Origin: a virus
IMG/VR virus record: IMGVR_UViG_3300025098_000321
Location: 1-22,092 of that record
Strand: one strand, 5' to 3'
Length of the DNA stretch: 22,092 nucleotides
Positions 8,400 to 17,016 of the stretch are shown in pieces. A program made the position numbers and the translations under genes. Positions within the stretch are counted from its first letter, which is position 1. Every line of letters starts with the position of its first letter. Below the pieces are notes generated by a model. It was not told where the DNA came from. It ran no database searches and saw only the letters and a program-made list of their open reading frames with translations.

Positions 8400-11300
8400 T
8401 TATGGGCTACTGTAGCTTTGTGTTTGTCCATTGTTAAATGCACCGTCGTCACCGCCAGCAGACTTAGTTGCGCTGCCTGATAATGATTTGCCTAACATCG
8501 TCCAGTCTGCTCTTGTCATTTTTCCTGCAAGATTTCTTTGAATCATGACTTTAGCAATTAAATCAGTAATTTCTTCACTAATGTTCATAAATCCTTCTAC
8601 TTCTATTGGTGTATCTTTTGTTTTTTGCATCTCTTCTTTTAATTTGCTTGATATCTTCGTAAAGTCGTCTTTTGTCATTCTCTTTGTATTTGTTTTAGGA
8701 ATTGACGATCTATTCATAATCATCTCAGTAATGTCAGCTTTTGCTGTGCTTGTATTTTGTGTGACGCCTAGATTTAAATCTTCGTCAGATATAGAAGGAG
8801 AGCTTATACCATAAATCATATTTTTTACAATGTCAAAGTTAGAATTCATAATAGGCATATTACTCATAATTCTATTAAACATGTCTGTAACAAAGTCGTT
8901 TGTTTTAATTACATTTTTTCCTGGATTTGTTGCATCTACTTGTGTAATCTCTTGGGGAACTGATGTTTTTGTTTCTTTGTTAAAAGAAACAGCTGGTGCA
9001 TCAAGTGGGGATACATATCTAAAATGCTTTATAAATTTTGTGCCTGCTTGACCAAATCCTTTTCCGTATTTTTGACTATCACCTAAACCTATAATAGAAT
9101 TAATACTCCAATTAGGTATCCACGGAGAAGTCTTTGATTTCTTTCCTTTATATCCGTGAAAATCTTTAAAGTCATATGATTTGTCTGTTTTTATTGAGTT
9201 TAAGTTTTCTGTTTTATAAGCTTCTTTAAACTCGTCTAAACTACCAAGGTAAGAAGCTATGACTTTATTGCCTGAATAATTGTTTATTAGTCTACTCATT
9301 GTAGAACTAGATCCAAAATTCCAGTGTTTTTTTACTCCAGCATCTTCTTGTTTTTTTGCAATCATTGCAAAAACTTTAGAAAATATTTTAATGTTTTCTT
9401 CCATGCTTTGTGAAGATTCAATTAATTTTCCTTCAACGAGATCTTGTTTGGATCCTGTTGATTTTAAAACATTAGCTGCTCCTGAAAGTATTTCTTTTTT
9501 TCCTTTGTCTGTTTTACCTTCTTCTTCAAACTTTTCTCTTAATGCTGATACTTGACTTTGTAAAGATTTCTTTTTTGTAGGATCTTTGACATCTGAAATT
9601 TTGCTTTCTAAAGATACAACTAAGTCTGCTATACTTTGCGTTGATATATCCTTTCCTCTAGACACCTGTCTTACCACGTCTGTAGCTGCGCTAGCGCCTA
9701 ATCCTTTAGAACCTTGCGGACTTTTTATCGCGTTAATTTGAGCTTGGCTTATCATAGACGATGTAGATTGTTCAAATACTTTTTTGCCTAGTATTTCATT
9801 AACACCTGTTTTTAATGTATCAACAAAAAAGTTAAATACTAAACTAATTGCGTCTGTAATACCTGTCAGAAACCAGCTAAAAATAGTGACGCCTTTATTT
9901 GTTTTCTTCATGTTTTCAAAAAAACCAAGAAAAGCCTTTCGGATTGAATCAGCTATTTTACCAAATTCTCCTGGTTCAAAGTGCAAAAAGTCTTCAATCA
10001 TATTTTTCTTTTTCTTGCCACTATTTTTTGCCTGATCAGCATCAAACTTAGAAGTCTGTGTATTAATTACTTTTAAAAGTGCAGTAAAACCTATAGCAGC
10101 ACCTCTAATTACAGCACCTGCAATTCTACCGCTTAACTTGATTAATTTAGCAAGATTACCAGTGTTTTTATCAACAGTTTCAGTTAAGCCATTAGCTAGT
10201 ACTATATCACTTTTAGCAGTTTTAACTTTTTGAATCTGGTTTGTTTTTTGAGTTTTTATTTTTTGATTAGTCTTGTATTTAACATTTATTTTTTCACCAA
10301 TTGTAACCATCATTTTATCATACATTTTAATTAATGATGTTTGTTTTGGACCTAAACTTTGTTTATATTGATTGAGCTTCCTTATTAAGTCTAAGGGATT
10401 TTTAATTTTTTTCATTTCTTCTAAGTCAACGATACCTGCTAGATGTGTCTCATAGCTTTTGACGCTATCTACTATCATTTTATTAAAGTCTGCTTTTTGT
10501 TTTTTTGTTCCTAACTCTCCTCCTTTTTTCATAGCCATTCCAATGTTTACTTCAAGATTTGAAAGAATAACATCACTCCTTGTTGCACCAAACATTTGTG
10601 CTGTAAAATCTGCAATTGACTTTACAGTGTTAATCAAGCCTCCTTTAAAAGCATCACTCTTTAAAATACTACTCATTATTTCAATAACAAGTTTTATAGG
10701 TTTGATTAATCCTATCCATGTATTAGGATCAAGATTAAGTGCATACTCGTATATTCCTTGATAACCGCTACTCAAAGAAGTTAATGTGCCTCTAAGATCT
10801 TTCGAAAGAGCTACATTACTTGAAAGACCTTTAAAGAAAGCCTGAAATGGTGAATCAAAAGTCATTATTTTTTGAACTTCTTTTATAGCAGAGTTTAGTT
10901 TCTTTATTGATTTCATCTGCTTTGAAGTAGGCTTTTCTGATTCCATTCTCTTAACAGCTTCTTCATGTGTTAGGCCTAAGTCTCTATAGTTCATTAAAGC
11001 ACTTAAACTTTCTGAAGACATTCCGGTATGCTGTGACATCAAGTCTTTTTCAAATCGATTAAGATCTTGAAAGGATTGCCCTGTTTCTAGCATAGAAGTT
11101 CTAAACATATTGATTATTTCTTCAGGGTTTTTTGCTTGAATCATATCCATAGCATCTAAATTCATGCCAAAAGTTTGAGATAACATTGCAACAGAATTTG
11201 CTGCGTCTTGAAAAGTACTAAACTTTTTAAACACTGCAGATGCATCTTCAAGTTTTACTTTCATTTGAGTAAGTCTTGCTGTTGTTCTTGATATTTCTTC

Positions 11301-12551
11301 GTCTGATAAGTGACCAAACTGCGTTATGTCTTTTCTAAGAATCATAAAGTTCTTAGAGAGCCTTTTCCTATCAACACCAAATTCTTTTGCTGTGCTTTCT
11401 AATGTTACACCTAACTCTGCCATTCTTACATTAATATGCTTCATGTTTGTAGCAGCATCTAGTGCCATATATGAAACATCTTCCGATGAAAAACCAAAAC
11501 CTTTTACCATTTTAGCAAAGTTTTTAAGTCTGTCTGGATCTTTCATGAGGCTTTTACCAAAAATTTCAGAAAAATGTCCCATAGCATCAATGTTTTCACC
11601 CATAAAGCCTATCATGTTAGCAATCCCGCTTGCTCCAAATCCAAATAGTTTAACTAGTTCTGCTGAAGGGTTTTGAAATGATAAAAGCATACCCTTACCT
11701 CTTGAAGTCATTGCTTGAATTCCTTTACCTATATTTGAATTCATGTCAAATTTTTCTTTTAAACCTTCAGCAGCACTTTGAATAACTTCAACTAAATCAC
11801 GTCTTATTGTATTTCCTATGTTAACTGCATGCTTCATTATAGTAAAAGGAACAGTTGCAGCAAACTTAACAAACTTTGCAGCTGCGCCGACCAAAGAAAA
11901 AACAAAGCCACCTATACCTTTTACTAAAGCAGAACCCACAGCAAGTGTAGATGAAATTGCCTTCCCAAATCCTGAAAGTAATTTGGATATTTTACTGGCA
12001 ATCTCTTTTACATTTTCAGTAAGCACAGTTAGTTCTTTATTGATATTAACAGAATTTTCATGAAATGAATTAAAAACTTTCTTGCCTTTAGAAAGATGTT
12101 TATTAATTGCAGTTGTACTGTTTTTCATATTATTATTAATAGCTGACGTTGCATTGCTCATTGAAGATACTGTTTCGCTTATTTTTTCTAAAGACTTTTG
12201 TTGTCTATTTGAAGCTTCTTCGTATGAATTTGCAACTTTTTCTAAACCTTTGCTTACTTTTTCTATGTTTTTTTCGCTAAATTTTTCAAGTGCTGATTCT
12301 GAAGCTTCATTTAAAGCTTCCTCCATTTGAGTTGAACTTTCTGACATTCCTGACATGAAGTTTTGCATTTGAGAAAAGCTTTCAGTCATTGAGTTAACAA
12401 AGTCTGATTGTGTTTTTGTAAGTTGTTTTATCTTCTCAAGTCTATTTGAAACTTGTTCTAAAACTCCATTGAGCTCTCTAGCAATGCTAAGTTGATCTGT
12501 ACTTTGTTGTTCTTGTTCTGGGCTATTTGTTGGCGTGTTAGAATTAGACAT
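8400..12551 (-). CDS. Tape measure protein, second paralog
   Basis: This 1383-aa protein is a tail-length determinant that would occupy the tube lumen and be ejected ahead of DNA. Residues 1-190 are heptad-like and rich in S, E, K and N. Residues about 199-239 are hydrophobic, and a second hydrophobic stretch lies near 807-825 (GRIAGAVIRGAAIGF). Residues about 246-580 are a conserved helical core with IGNTIRRDLVEVIQS, MGHFSEIFG, FKKFSTFQDAA and FDSPFQAFFKGLSSN. The upstream gene carries the same core with a constant 12-residue offset, so the two are tandem paralogs. The C-terminal part (after about 850) is divergent, polar and partly Gly/Ser-rich at the end. No lysozyme or peptidase motif was seen. 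It is separated from the first paralog by only 9 bp, with AAAGG upstream of the ATG. Tape measure identity rests on length, helical composition, hydrophobic segments and position. Confidence 0.8.
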   Translation of the reverse strand: MSNSNTPTNSPEQEQQSTDQLSIARELNGVLEQVSNRLEKIKQLTKTQSDFVNSMTESFSQMQNFMSGMSESSTQMEEALNEASESALEKFSEKNIEKVSKGLEKVANSYEEASNRQQKSLEKISETVSSMSNATSAINNNMKNSTTAINKHLSKGKKVFNSFHENSVNINKELTVLTENVKEIASKISKLLSGFGKAISSTLAVGSALVKGIGGFVFSLVGAAAKFVKFAATVPFTIMKHAVNIGNTIRRDLVEVIQSAAEGLKEKFDMNSNIGKGIQAMTSRGKGMLLSFQNPSAELVKLFGFGASGIANMIGFMGENIDAMGHFSEIFGKSLMKDPDRLKNFAKMVKGFGFSSEDVSYMALDAATNMKHINVRMAELGVTLESTAKEFGVDRKRLSKNFMILRKDITQFGHLSDEEISRTTARLTQMKVKLEDASAVFKKFSTFQDAANSVAMLSQTFGMNLDAMDMIQAKNPEEIINMFRTSMLETGQSFQDLNRFEKDLMSQHTGMSSESLSALMNYRDLGLTHEEAVKRMESEKPTSKQMKSIKKLNSAIKEVQKIMTFDSPFQAFFKGLSSNVALSKDLRGTLTSLSSGYQGIYEYALNLDPNTWIGLIKPIKLVIEIMSSILKSDAFKGGLINTVKSIADFTAQMFGATRSDVILSNLEVNIGMAMKKGGELGTKKQKADFNKMIVDSVKSYETHLAGIVDLEEMKKIKNPLDLIRKLNQYKQSLGPKQTSLIKMYDKMMVTIGEKINVKYKTNQKIKTQKTNQIQKVKTAKSDIVLANGLTETVDKNTGNLAKLIKLSGRIAGAVIRGAAIGFTALLKVINTQTSKFDADQAKNSGKKKKNMIEDFLHFEPGEFGKIADSIRKAFLGFFENMKKTNKGVTIFSWFLTGITDAISLVFNFFVDTLKTGVNEILGKKVFEQSTSSMISQAQINAIKSPQGSKGLGASAATDVVRQVSRGKDISTQSIADLVVSLESKISDVKDPTKKKSLQSQVSALREKFEEEGKTDKGKKEILSGAANVLKSTGSKQDLVEGKLIESSQSMEENIKIFSKVFAMIAKKQEDAGVKKHWNFGSSSTMSRLINNYSGNKVIASYLGSLDEFKEAYKTENLNSIKTDKSYDFKDFHGYKGKKSKTSPWIPNWSINSIIGLGDSQKYGKGFGQAGTKFIKHFRYVSPLDAPAVSFNKETKTSVPQEITQVDATNPGKNVIKTNDFVTDMFNRIMSNMPIMNSNFDIVKNMIYGISSPSISDEDLNLGVTQNTSTAKADITEMIMNRSSIPKTNTKRMTKDDFTKISSKLKEEMQKTKDTPIEVEGFMNISEEITDLIAKVMIQRNLAGKMTRADWTMLGKSLSGSATKSAGGDDGAFNNGQTQSYSSP

Positions 12552-12560
12552 TTTTTACCT

Positions 12561-15500
12561 TTAAGTAGCAACATTTACTTTTACGTTATTTGTAACTATT
12601 TTCCTAGAAGAATTTAGTTGCACTATTTCAATACATAAATTTACTAAATTTAAAACTTCTTCATCAGAAACTTCTTTTGTAATTTGATTATTATCAATTA
12701 AAGAATCTTTTAATGATTTATTAGCAATTAAACCTTTATAATAATTTTCAACTTCCAAGATTTTCTTGTTATTGTTTTCTTTTACAATACAAAAAAGCTC
12801 TTCAGTAAACTGATTATGTGTGTCAAAAATTTCAATATACAACTTGTTTAAAAATCCTCCTTTTTTTGATGCATAAATTGCATCATGATCATCAAGGTGA
12901 TATTCTGAATTTCCTATTGTAATAACAGCACCTTTCCCTTTTAAATGATAATCTTTAGTCTTAAAGCGAGACATATGATTTTTTTCTAAAGATATATTTT
13001 TGTTTATTTTATCTCTATATTTATTCATTTCATCAATAGGATCATCACCAAACAAATTAAAGCCTCCGGTATAGCTACTTACAGAATTCATAGGAGTTTC
13101 AGATATTAAATCAGAAAGCTTTTTCTTCATTGCATTTTCTTGTCTTTTATTGTTAATATAACTGCTATTAATTAAATTTAAAGTTTTTGCTTCTGTTTTT
13201 TTATTGTCTAAAAGTCTATGAATTGCTGAAGGCTGATTTGCATTTAATTCTGTTGCGTTACTTAATATATGTAAGCCAGCAGTAATTCTTTCTTCAATTT
13301 CTAGGTCTTCAAAACCTAATAAGAAATCACCTACTTTTAAGTTACCGTGTCCAATATGTTCAGCATTTTTTTCTAAATATTTTATTTGACTAATGACTTT
13401 TGAATCACTCAAGTATTTATATGCATATGAATCTTTATGCAAGTTGTCTTTAAAGCCTTGGATTGTACCGAATATTTTCGGTAAAGCACCCATCTTATAA
13501 TCATAGTCTGCATATTTATTATCTTTAGATTCATCTGTTATGAAACTTCCTGTAATTGCGTCGATGCTTGTTTTCCCTTTTAGGAGATCAAGTCCTTTTG
13601 AAGCATGTGAATATTTTTCTGCTTTTACAAAATCTAGATTTGCAGCCATATATGCTTTTAATAATTTATTATCTGTATTATCGTATATTGATGATGACAT
13701 TTCACCAAAAAATCCAAGTAATCCTCCCGCAAAATCGCCTATTACATCTTTAAAATCAAGTAAAAAGCTTCCTGCGAATGACATAAATGTAGGAAGATTT
13801 AATACAAACTTTGCACTTTCTTTACCGAAATTGTCAGACAGTTCTCCAGTCTCTTTAGTTGATATCCCTAACAAATCTATTGCTCTTAGTTTTTTACCAG
13901 GCTTAATACCAAACTCTTTTCTAAGAGTCTTTGATGTTTCTAAGCCTAGCATATCAACGCCAGCGTCTAAGCTCCCAGAGAAAATCTGAAATGATGCAGC
14001 AATTCCATATCCTATTCCTCTCACGACAGACCCCATAATTCTCCCGCCAATATCTTTAATACTGTTAAAAGTAGGTGTTCCTTCTGTAAGAAGATCCATT
14101 ATGTTTTCATATAAGTTGTTAATTCTTCCTTCAATGCTATGTCTATTTTGAGACTTTTTAATAGAATCTTTTAAGACTTTTTGCGTAAATACATCTAATT
14201 GACTTATTTGTTCTTCGAATTTAGTATCTACTACATTTAATATTCCTAATATTTCTTTTTGAACTGGACTATTGTCATCATATTGCCCACTTATATATTG
14301 CATTTTTCTTAAAATTTCTTCAGTTGTGACATCTTTGGCAACTCTAAACACACCTTTCTTGTATTCCTCTAATATACCCTGCCCTTTCATTTTACCTAAA
14401 AGCTGAGCATTAGCATTTCTTTTTGGATTTGTTAAATCTAAAGTGCTTGATATAGCTTCAAAAATTACTTTTTCTTTTTCTCTTACAGCTTTTATCTGAT
14501 CTTTATTTAATTTAAAAATAACAGATGATACTTGTTTTTCAAGTTTGTAATATTGTTGCGCAGTAGAGTTTTGTAAATCATTACCAATGTCACCTAAAAA
14601 GTCTCCTGCAGTTTTTGTTGCATGCTTTAAAACTTTTTTAAATGTATTACCTGTCAAAGTTCCACTGATTTTATTAAGAATTGTTGTGACTGGTACTAGT
14701 AAAGATTTTATTTGATTAATATCTAGACTAAAGCCTAAGTGATATATGTCTTCATATAAAGAGCTAAGACCAACAACCATATTTCTTAATTCTTTTTGGT
14801 TTGATGCATTACTCGTTAAACCTCTAAAAAATGCTTGAAATGGGCTCTCAAACATCATTGTCTTTTGAAGTAGCTTTATAGTAGAAGTTAAGCCTTTAAC
14901 CATTTTAGTTTGTTGTTCAGTTGGATCTTGTTCTTCCATTCTTTTTCTAGCTTCTTCATATTCTAAGCCTTGAGACATATAATTCATTAGGCTTTGCAAA
15001 CCTTTTTCGCTAACGCCTGTAATGTTAGACATTAAAGCTTTTTCGTGTCTATCTAGGTCTTTAAATGCGCGGCCTGTCTGAAACATTGAATCTCTAAACT
15101 GTTGCAACATTTCTCCAGGGTCTCTTGCAGTCAATAAATCAAAAGCGTCTATGTTCATTTCAAATGACTGAAATAACATTGCTGAAGTTTTAGAAGCTTC
15201 TTCTAGAGAAGTAAACTTTTTAAATACATTAACTGCATCGTCTGTTTGAATACCCATTTTTCTAAGTTTAACAGTTAAGTTTGCAACTTCGTTAGAAGTT
15301 AAATTTCCAAAGTCAACAATGTTTGTCCTTAATGTGTGGAACTCTTTTGTTAATGCTTTAAAGTCTAGACCATTACGATCAGCTGCATTTTTTATTGTTT
15401 CTGACGTTTCGTGCAAAGTGTCAATTGGGCTTTTTCCACTAATATATGATTCCATTGCATAATAAGCAAATTCTTTAGCACTTAGACCCATTGCTCTTTG

Positions 15501-16508
15501 CATTTCTATTAAATATTGCGCGCTTGAAAGATTACCCATAATAGATTGACCAAAGACTTCTGAATAATGTCCCATGTCTGCAACTGCTTTAAATGTTTCT
15601 TTTAAAAAAGAAGCAGCACCAGCTGCACCTGTCCCAAAGAGCCTTGATAGTCTTGACCTAGGAGACTGAAATGTTTTTAATAAACCTTTAGCCATTCCTG
15701 TCATCTTATCAGCACTTTTTCCTATATGCGAAGTTAAGTCAAATGCCTCCTTTGCTTCTTCGCCAGCAGATTGTATAACCTCAACTATATCCCGTCTTAT
15801 TGTGTTTCCTATTTGTGAAGCAAACTTTCCTATTGTAAAAGGCAAAGATAATGAAAACATAAAAAATTTAGTTGCTGCACCGATTAAAGATACAGCAGCT
15901 TTTAACAACCCTTTTAAAAAGCTGAATAAAAATCCAAAAAAGTCGCGTATTAAAGACCTACCAAAAGAAGAAAATGCATCTTTAATTTTCATCATTAGAT
16001 CAATTGCTTTACCAAGAATATAGACACCTATAGATGCAATTTTTAAAATTCTTGGATATTTTTCCATTTTGCTTACTGCACTTGTTAATTCTCTGCTTAT
16101 TACATCTGTCGAATTTTTTAGTGATACATTGATCGCGTTTGTTTTATCTTTTATTTTTTTAAATAACTTATTATTTTTTAAAGCATTTCTTAACGTTTTA
16201 CTAGATTTTGTTGAAGAATTTTTCATGCTAGAATTAATTGCATTAGTGCTGTCTTTAGTTTGATTTTCTATGTTTTGCACAAAACCATCAGCAACAGAGT
16301 TTGACATTTCATTAGATATTGCTTGAGCATTTGAAGCTGTATTACTCAATCTAGTATCTGAGCTTTTCATTTCTTGCATCATTTTTTGCATGAAGCTGTT
16401 TTGGCCATTTGTATTGCCTAGCATACTTTCAAAAGAATTAGTCATTCTGTCTAAAGCTTCTAATAAACTTCGTGATATATCTAGTTGTTGCTGAATTGTA
16501 CTTTCCAT
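12561..16508 (-). CDS. Tape measure protein, first paralog
   Basis: This 1315-aa protein is the other tape measure-like protein. Residues 1-150 are helical and polar with repeated Asn-rich segments. Hydrophobic segments lie at about 154-172 and 185-228, and another near 824-845 (GGRIMGSVVRGIGYGIAASF). The shared core at about 234-567 holds IGNTIRRDIVEVIQS, DMGHYSEVFG, FKKFTSLEEAS and FESPFQAFFRGLTSN. In one 32-residue block (427-458 here, 439-470 in the paralog) I count 16 identities. The C-terminal third shows little resemblance to the paralog. A strong GGAGG SD at 16523-16519 lies inside the end of the preceding 83-aa gene, whose stop is only 4 bp from this ATG, so translational coupling is likely. 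It lies directly downstream of the gp26-like/chaperone cluster, the canonical tape measure position. Which of the two paralogs is the length ruler cannot be decided from sequence. Confidence 0.82.
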   Translation of the reverse strand: MESTIQQQLDISRSLLEALDRMTNSFESMLGNTNGQNSFMQKMMQEMKSSDTRLSNTASNAQAISNEMSNSVADGFVQNIENQTKDSTNAINSSMKNSSTKSSKTLRNALKNNKLFKKIKDKTNAINVSLKNSTDVISRELTSAVSKMEKYPRILKIASIGVYILGKAIDLMMKIKDAFSSFGRSLIRDFFGFLFSFLKGLLKAAVSLIGAATKFFMFSLSLPFTIGKFASQIGNTIRRDIVEVIQSAGEEAKEAFDLTSHIGKSADKMTGMAKGLLKTFQSPRSRLSRLFGTGAAGAASFLKETFKAVADMGHYSEVFGQSIMGNLSSAQYLIEMQRAMGLSAKEFAYYAMESYISGKSPIDTLHETSETIKNAADRNGLDFKALTKEFHTLRTNIVDFGNLTSNEVANLTVKLRKMGIQTDDAVNVFKKFTSLEEASKTSAMLFQSFEMNIDAFDLLTARDPGEMLQQFRDSMFQTGRAFKDLDRHEKALMSNITGVSEKGLQSLMNYMSQGLEYEEARKRMEEQDPTEQQTKMVKGLTSTIKLLQKTMMFESPFQAFFRGLTSNASNQKELRNMVVGLSSLYEDIYHLGFSLDINQIKSLLVPVTTILNKISGTLTGNTFKKVLKHATKTAGDFLGDIGNDLQNSTAQQYYKLEKQVSSVIFKLNKDQIKAVREKEKVIFEAISSTLDLTNPKRNANAQLLGKMKGQGILEEYKKGVFRVAKDVTTEEILRKMQYISGQYDDNSPVQKEILGILNVVDTKFEEQISQLDVFTQKVLKDSIKKSQNRHSIEGRINNLYENIMDLLTEGTPTFNSIKDIGGRIMGSVVRGIGYGIAASFQIFSGSLDAGVDMLGLETSKTLRKEFGIKPGKKLRAIDLLGISTKETGELSDNFGKESAKFVLNLPTFMSFAGSFLLDFKDVIGDFAGGLLGFFGEMSSSIYDNTDNKLLKAYMAANLDFVKAEKYSHASKGLDLLKGKTSIDAITGSFITDESKDNKYADYDYKMGALPKIFGTIQGFKDNLHKDSYAYKYLSDSKVISQIKYLEKNAEHIGHGNLKVGDFLLGFEDLEIEERITAGLHILSNATELNANQPSAIHRLLDNKKTEAKTLNLINSSYINNKRQENAMKKKLSDLISETPMNSVSSYTGGFNLFGDDPIDEMNKYRDKINKNISLEKNHMSRFKTKDYHLKGKGAVITIGNSEYHLDDHDAIYASKKGGFLNKLYIEIFDTHNQFTEELFCIVKENNNKKILEVENYYKGLIANKSLKDSLIDNNQITKEVSDEEVLNLVNLCIEIVQLNSSRKIVTNNVKVNVAT

Positions 16509-16512
16509 TTAC

Positions 16513-16764
16513 TTAGAGCCTCCAAGTAATTCCAGACAAATTTTCAAACTTTCTTGTTATTTCTTTTTTTTGTATAATAGACTTATTGATTACATCTAAA
16601 CTAGCATTTTCGTCTAACTGAATCTTAAGTCTTTTTGAGACTTCTAATAGTTCTATTAAACAATCCATTTCTGCAGGTCTTCCTGAAAGCTCTATGTCTA
16701 CATCTTCACTTACTATGTACTTTGCAGCAATGTGATGTAATAACTTCTCTTTTTGTGTTATCAT
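16513..16764 (-). CDS. Small protein of unknown function preceding the tape measures
   Basis: This 83-aa soluble, helical protein starts MITQKEKLLHHIAAKYI and contains the segment DCLIELLEVSKRLKIQLDE. It has no membrane segment, metal-binding motif or recognised family. It is supported as a gene by an AAAAGGA SD about 7 bp before the ATG and by tight packing: its last codons contain the SD of the first tape measure gene and its stop is 4 bp from that start. Its place between the chaperone-like pair and the tape measure suggests an assembly factor or tape measure chaperone, inferred from position only. Confidence 0.75.
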   Translation of the reverse strand: MITQKEKLLHHIAAKYIVSEDVDIELSGRPAEMDCLIELLEVSKRLKIQLDENASLDVINKSIIQKKEITRKFENLSGITWRL

Positions 16765-16808
16765 TTTAAATTCCTTTTAAATACGATTATAGTATATGTA
16801 ACTATGAT

Positions 16809-16982
16809 TTAAAATGATTTACGAAATACTTTACTACCATTTGTTTGCCTTTTTGATTGCTGGTGTGCCTGATTTTGTTGTTTTGATTCTTCTAAATCTT
16901 TTTTAAATCTACCTATAAACCAAAATCTTTGCCAAACAGGACAGCTATAAGCATCTCGATATGTAAACCCTAAGTGATACAT
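16809..16982 (-). CDS. Overlooked 57-aa ORF; probable tail assembly chaperone extension
   Basis: Read from the ATG at 16982, this frame gives a 57-aa peptide containing GFTYRDAYSCPVWQRFWFIG, then a Lys/Gln-rich tail ending KVFRKSF and TAA. The 'Y-D-A-Y---PVWQR-WFI-R' pattern is, from memory, characteristic of small proteins encoded just after gp26-like genes in other myoviruses, so it is probably real although below usual length cut-offs. No SD precedes this ATG (the upstream bases are AT-only for over 15 nt), while nearly every neighbour has one. The same frame is open upstream through codons reading LTPNNKDLYLEQIYIL, back to a TAG at 17063-17061, and this open stretch overlaps the end of the gp26-like gene. 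It may therefore be expressed as a +1 frameshift extension of that gene rather than from its own start. Alternatives are a leaderless-like or coupled reinitiation start. Its role as a tape measure or hub assembly chaperone is inferred. Confidence 0.6.
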   Translation of the reverse strand: MYHLGFTYRDAYSCPVWQRFWFIGRFKKDLEESKQQNQAHQQSKRQTNGSKVFRKSF

Positions 16983-17016
16983 TAAAATATATATTTGTTC
17001 AAGATATAAATCTTTA

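Noticed and set aside
13540-13989. 149-aa plus-strand open frame inside the first tape measure gene
   Set aside because: It lies wholly antisense to a well-supported gene. Its composition mirrors the complement of the minus-strand codons and no SD or family motif is visible. The same reasoning removes all other plus-strand frames.
8400-16508. Possibility that the two tape measure genes are one gene split by a frameshift
   Set aside because: Both contain full copies of the same core, each has its own start, SD and stop, and their N-terminal regions align with each other. This is duplication, not a broken single gene.
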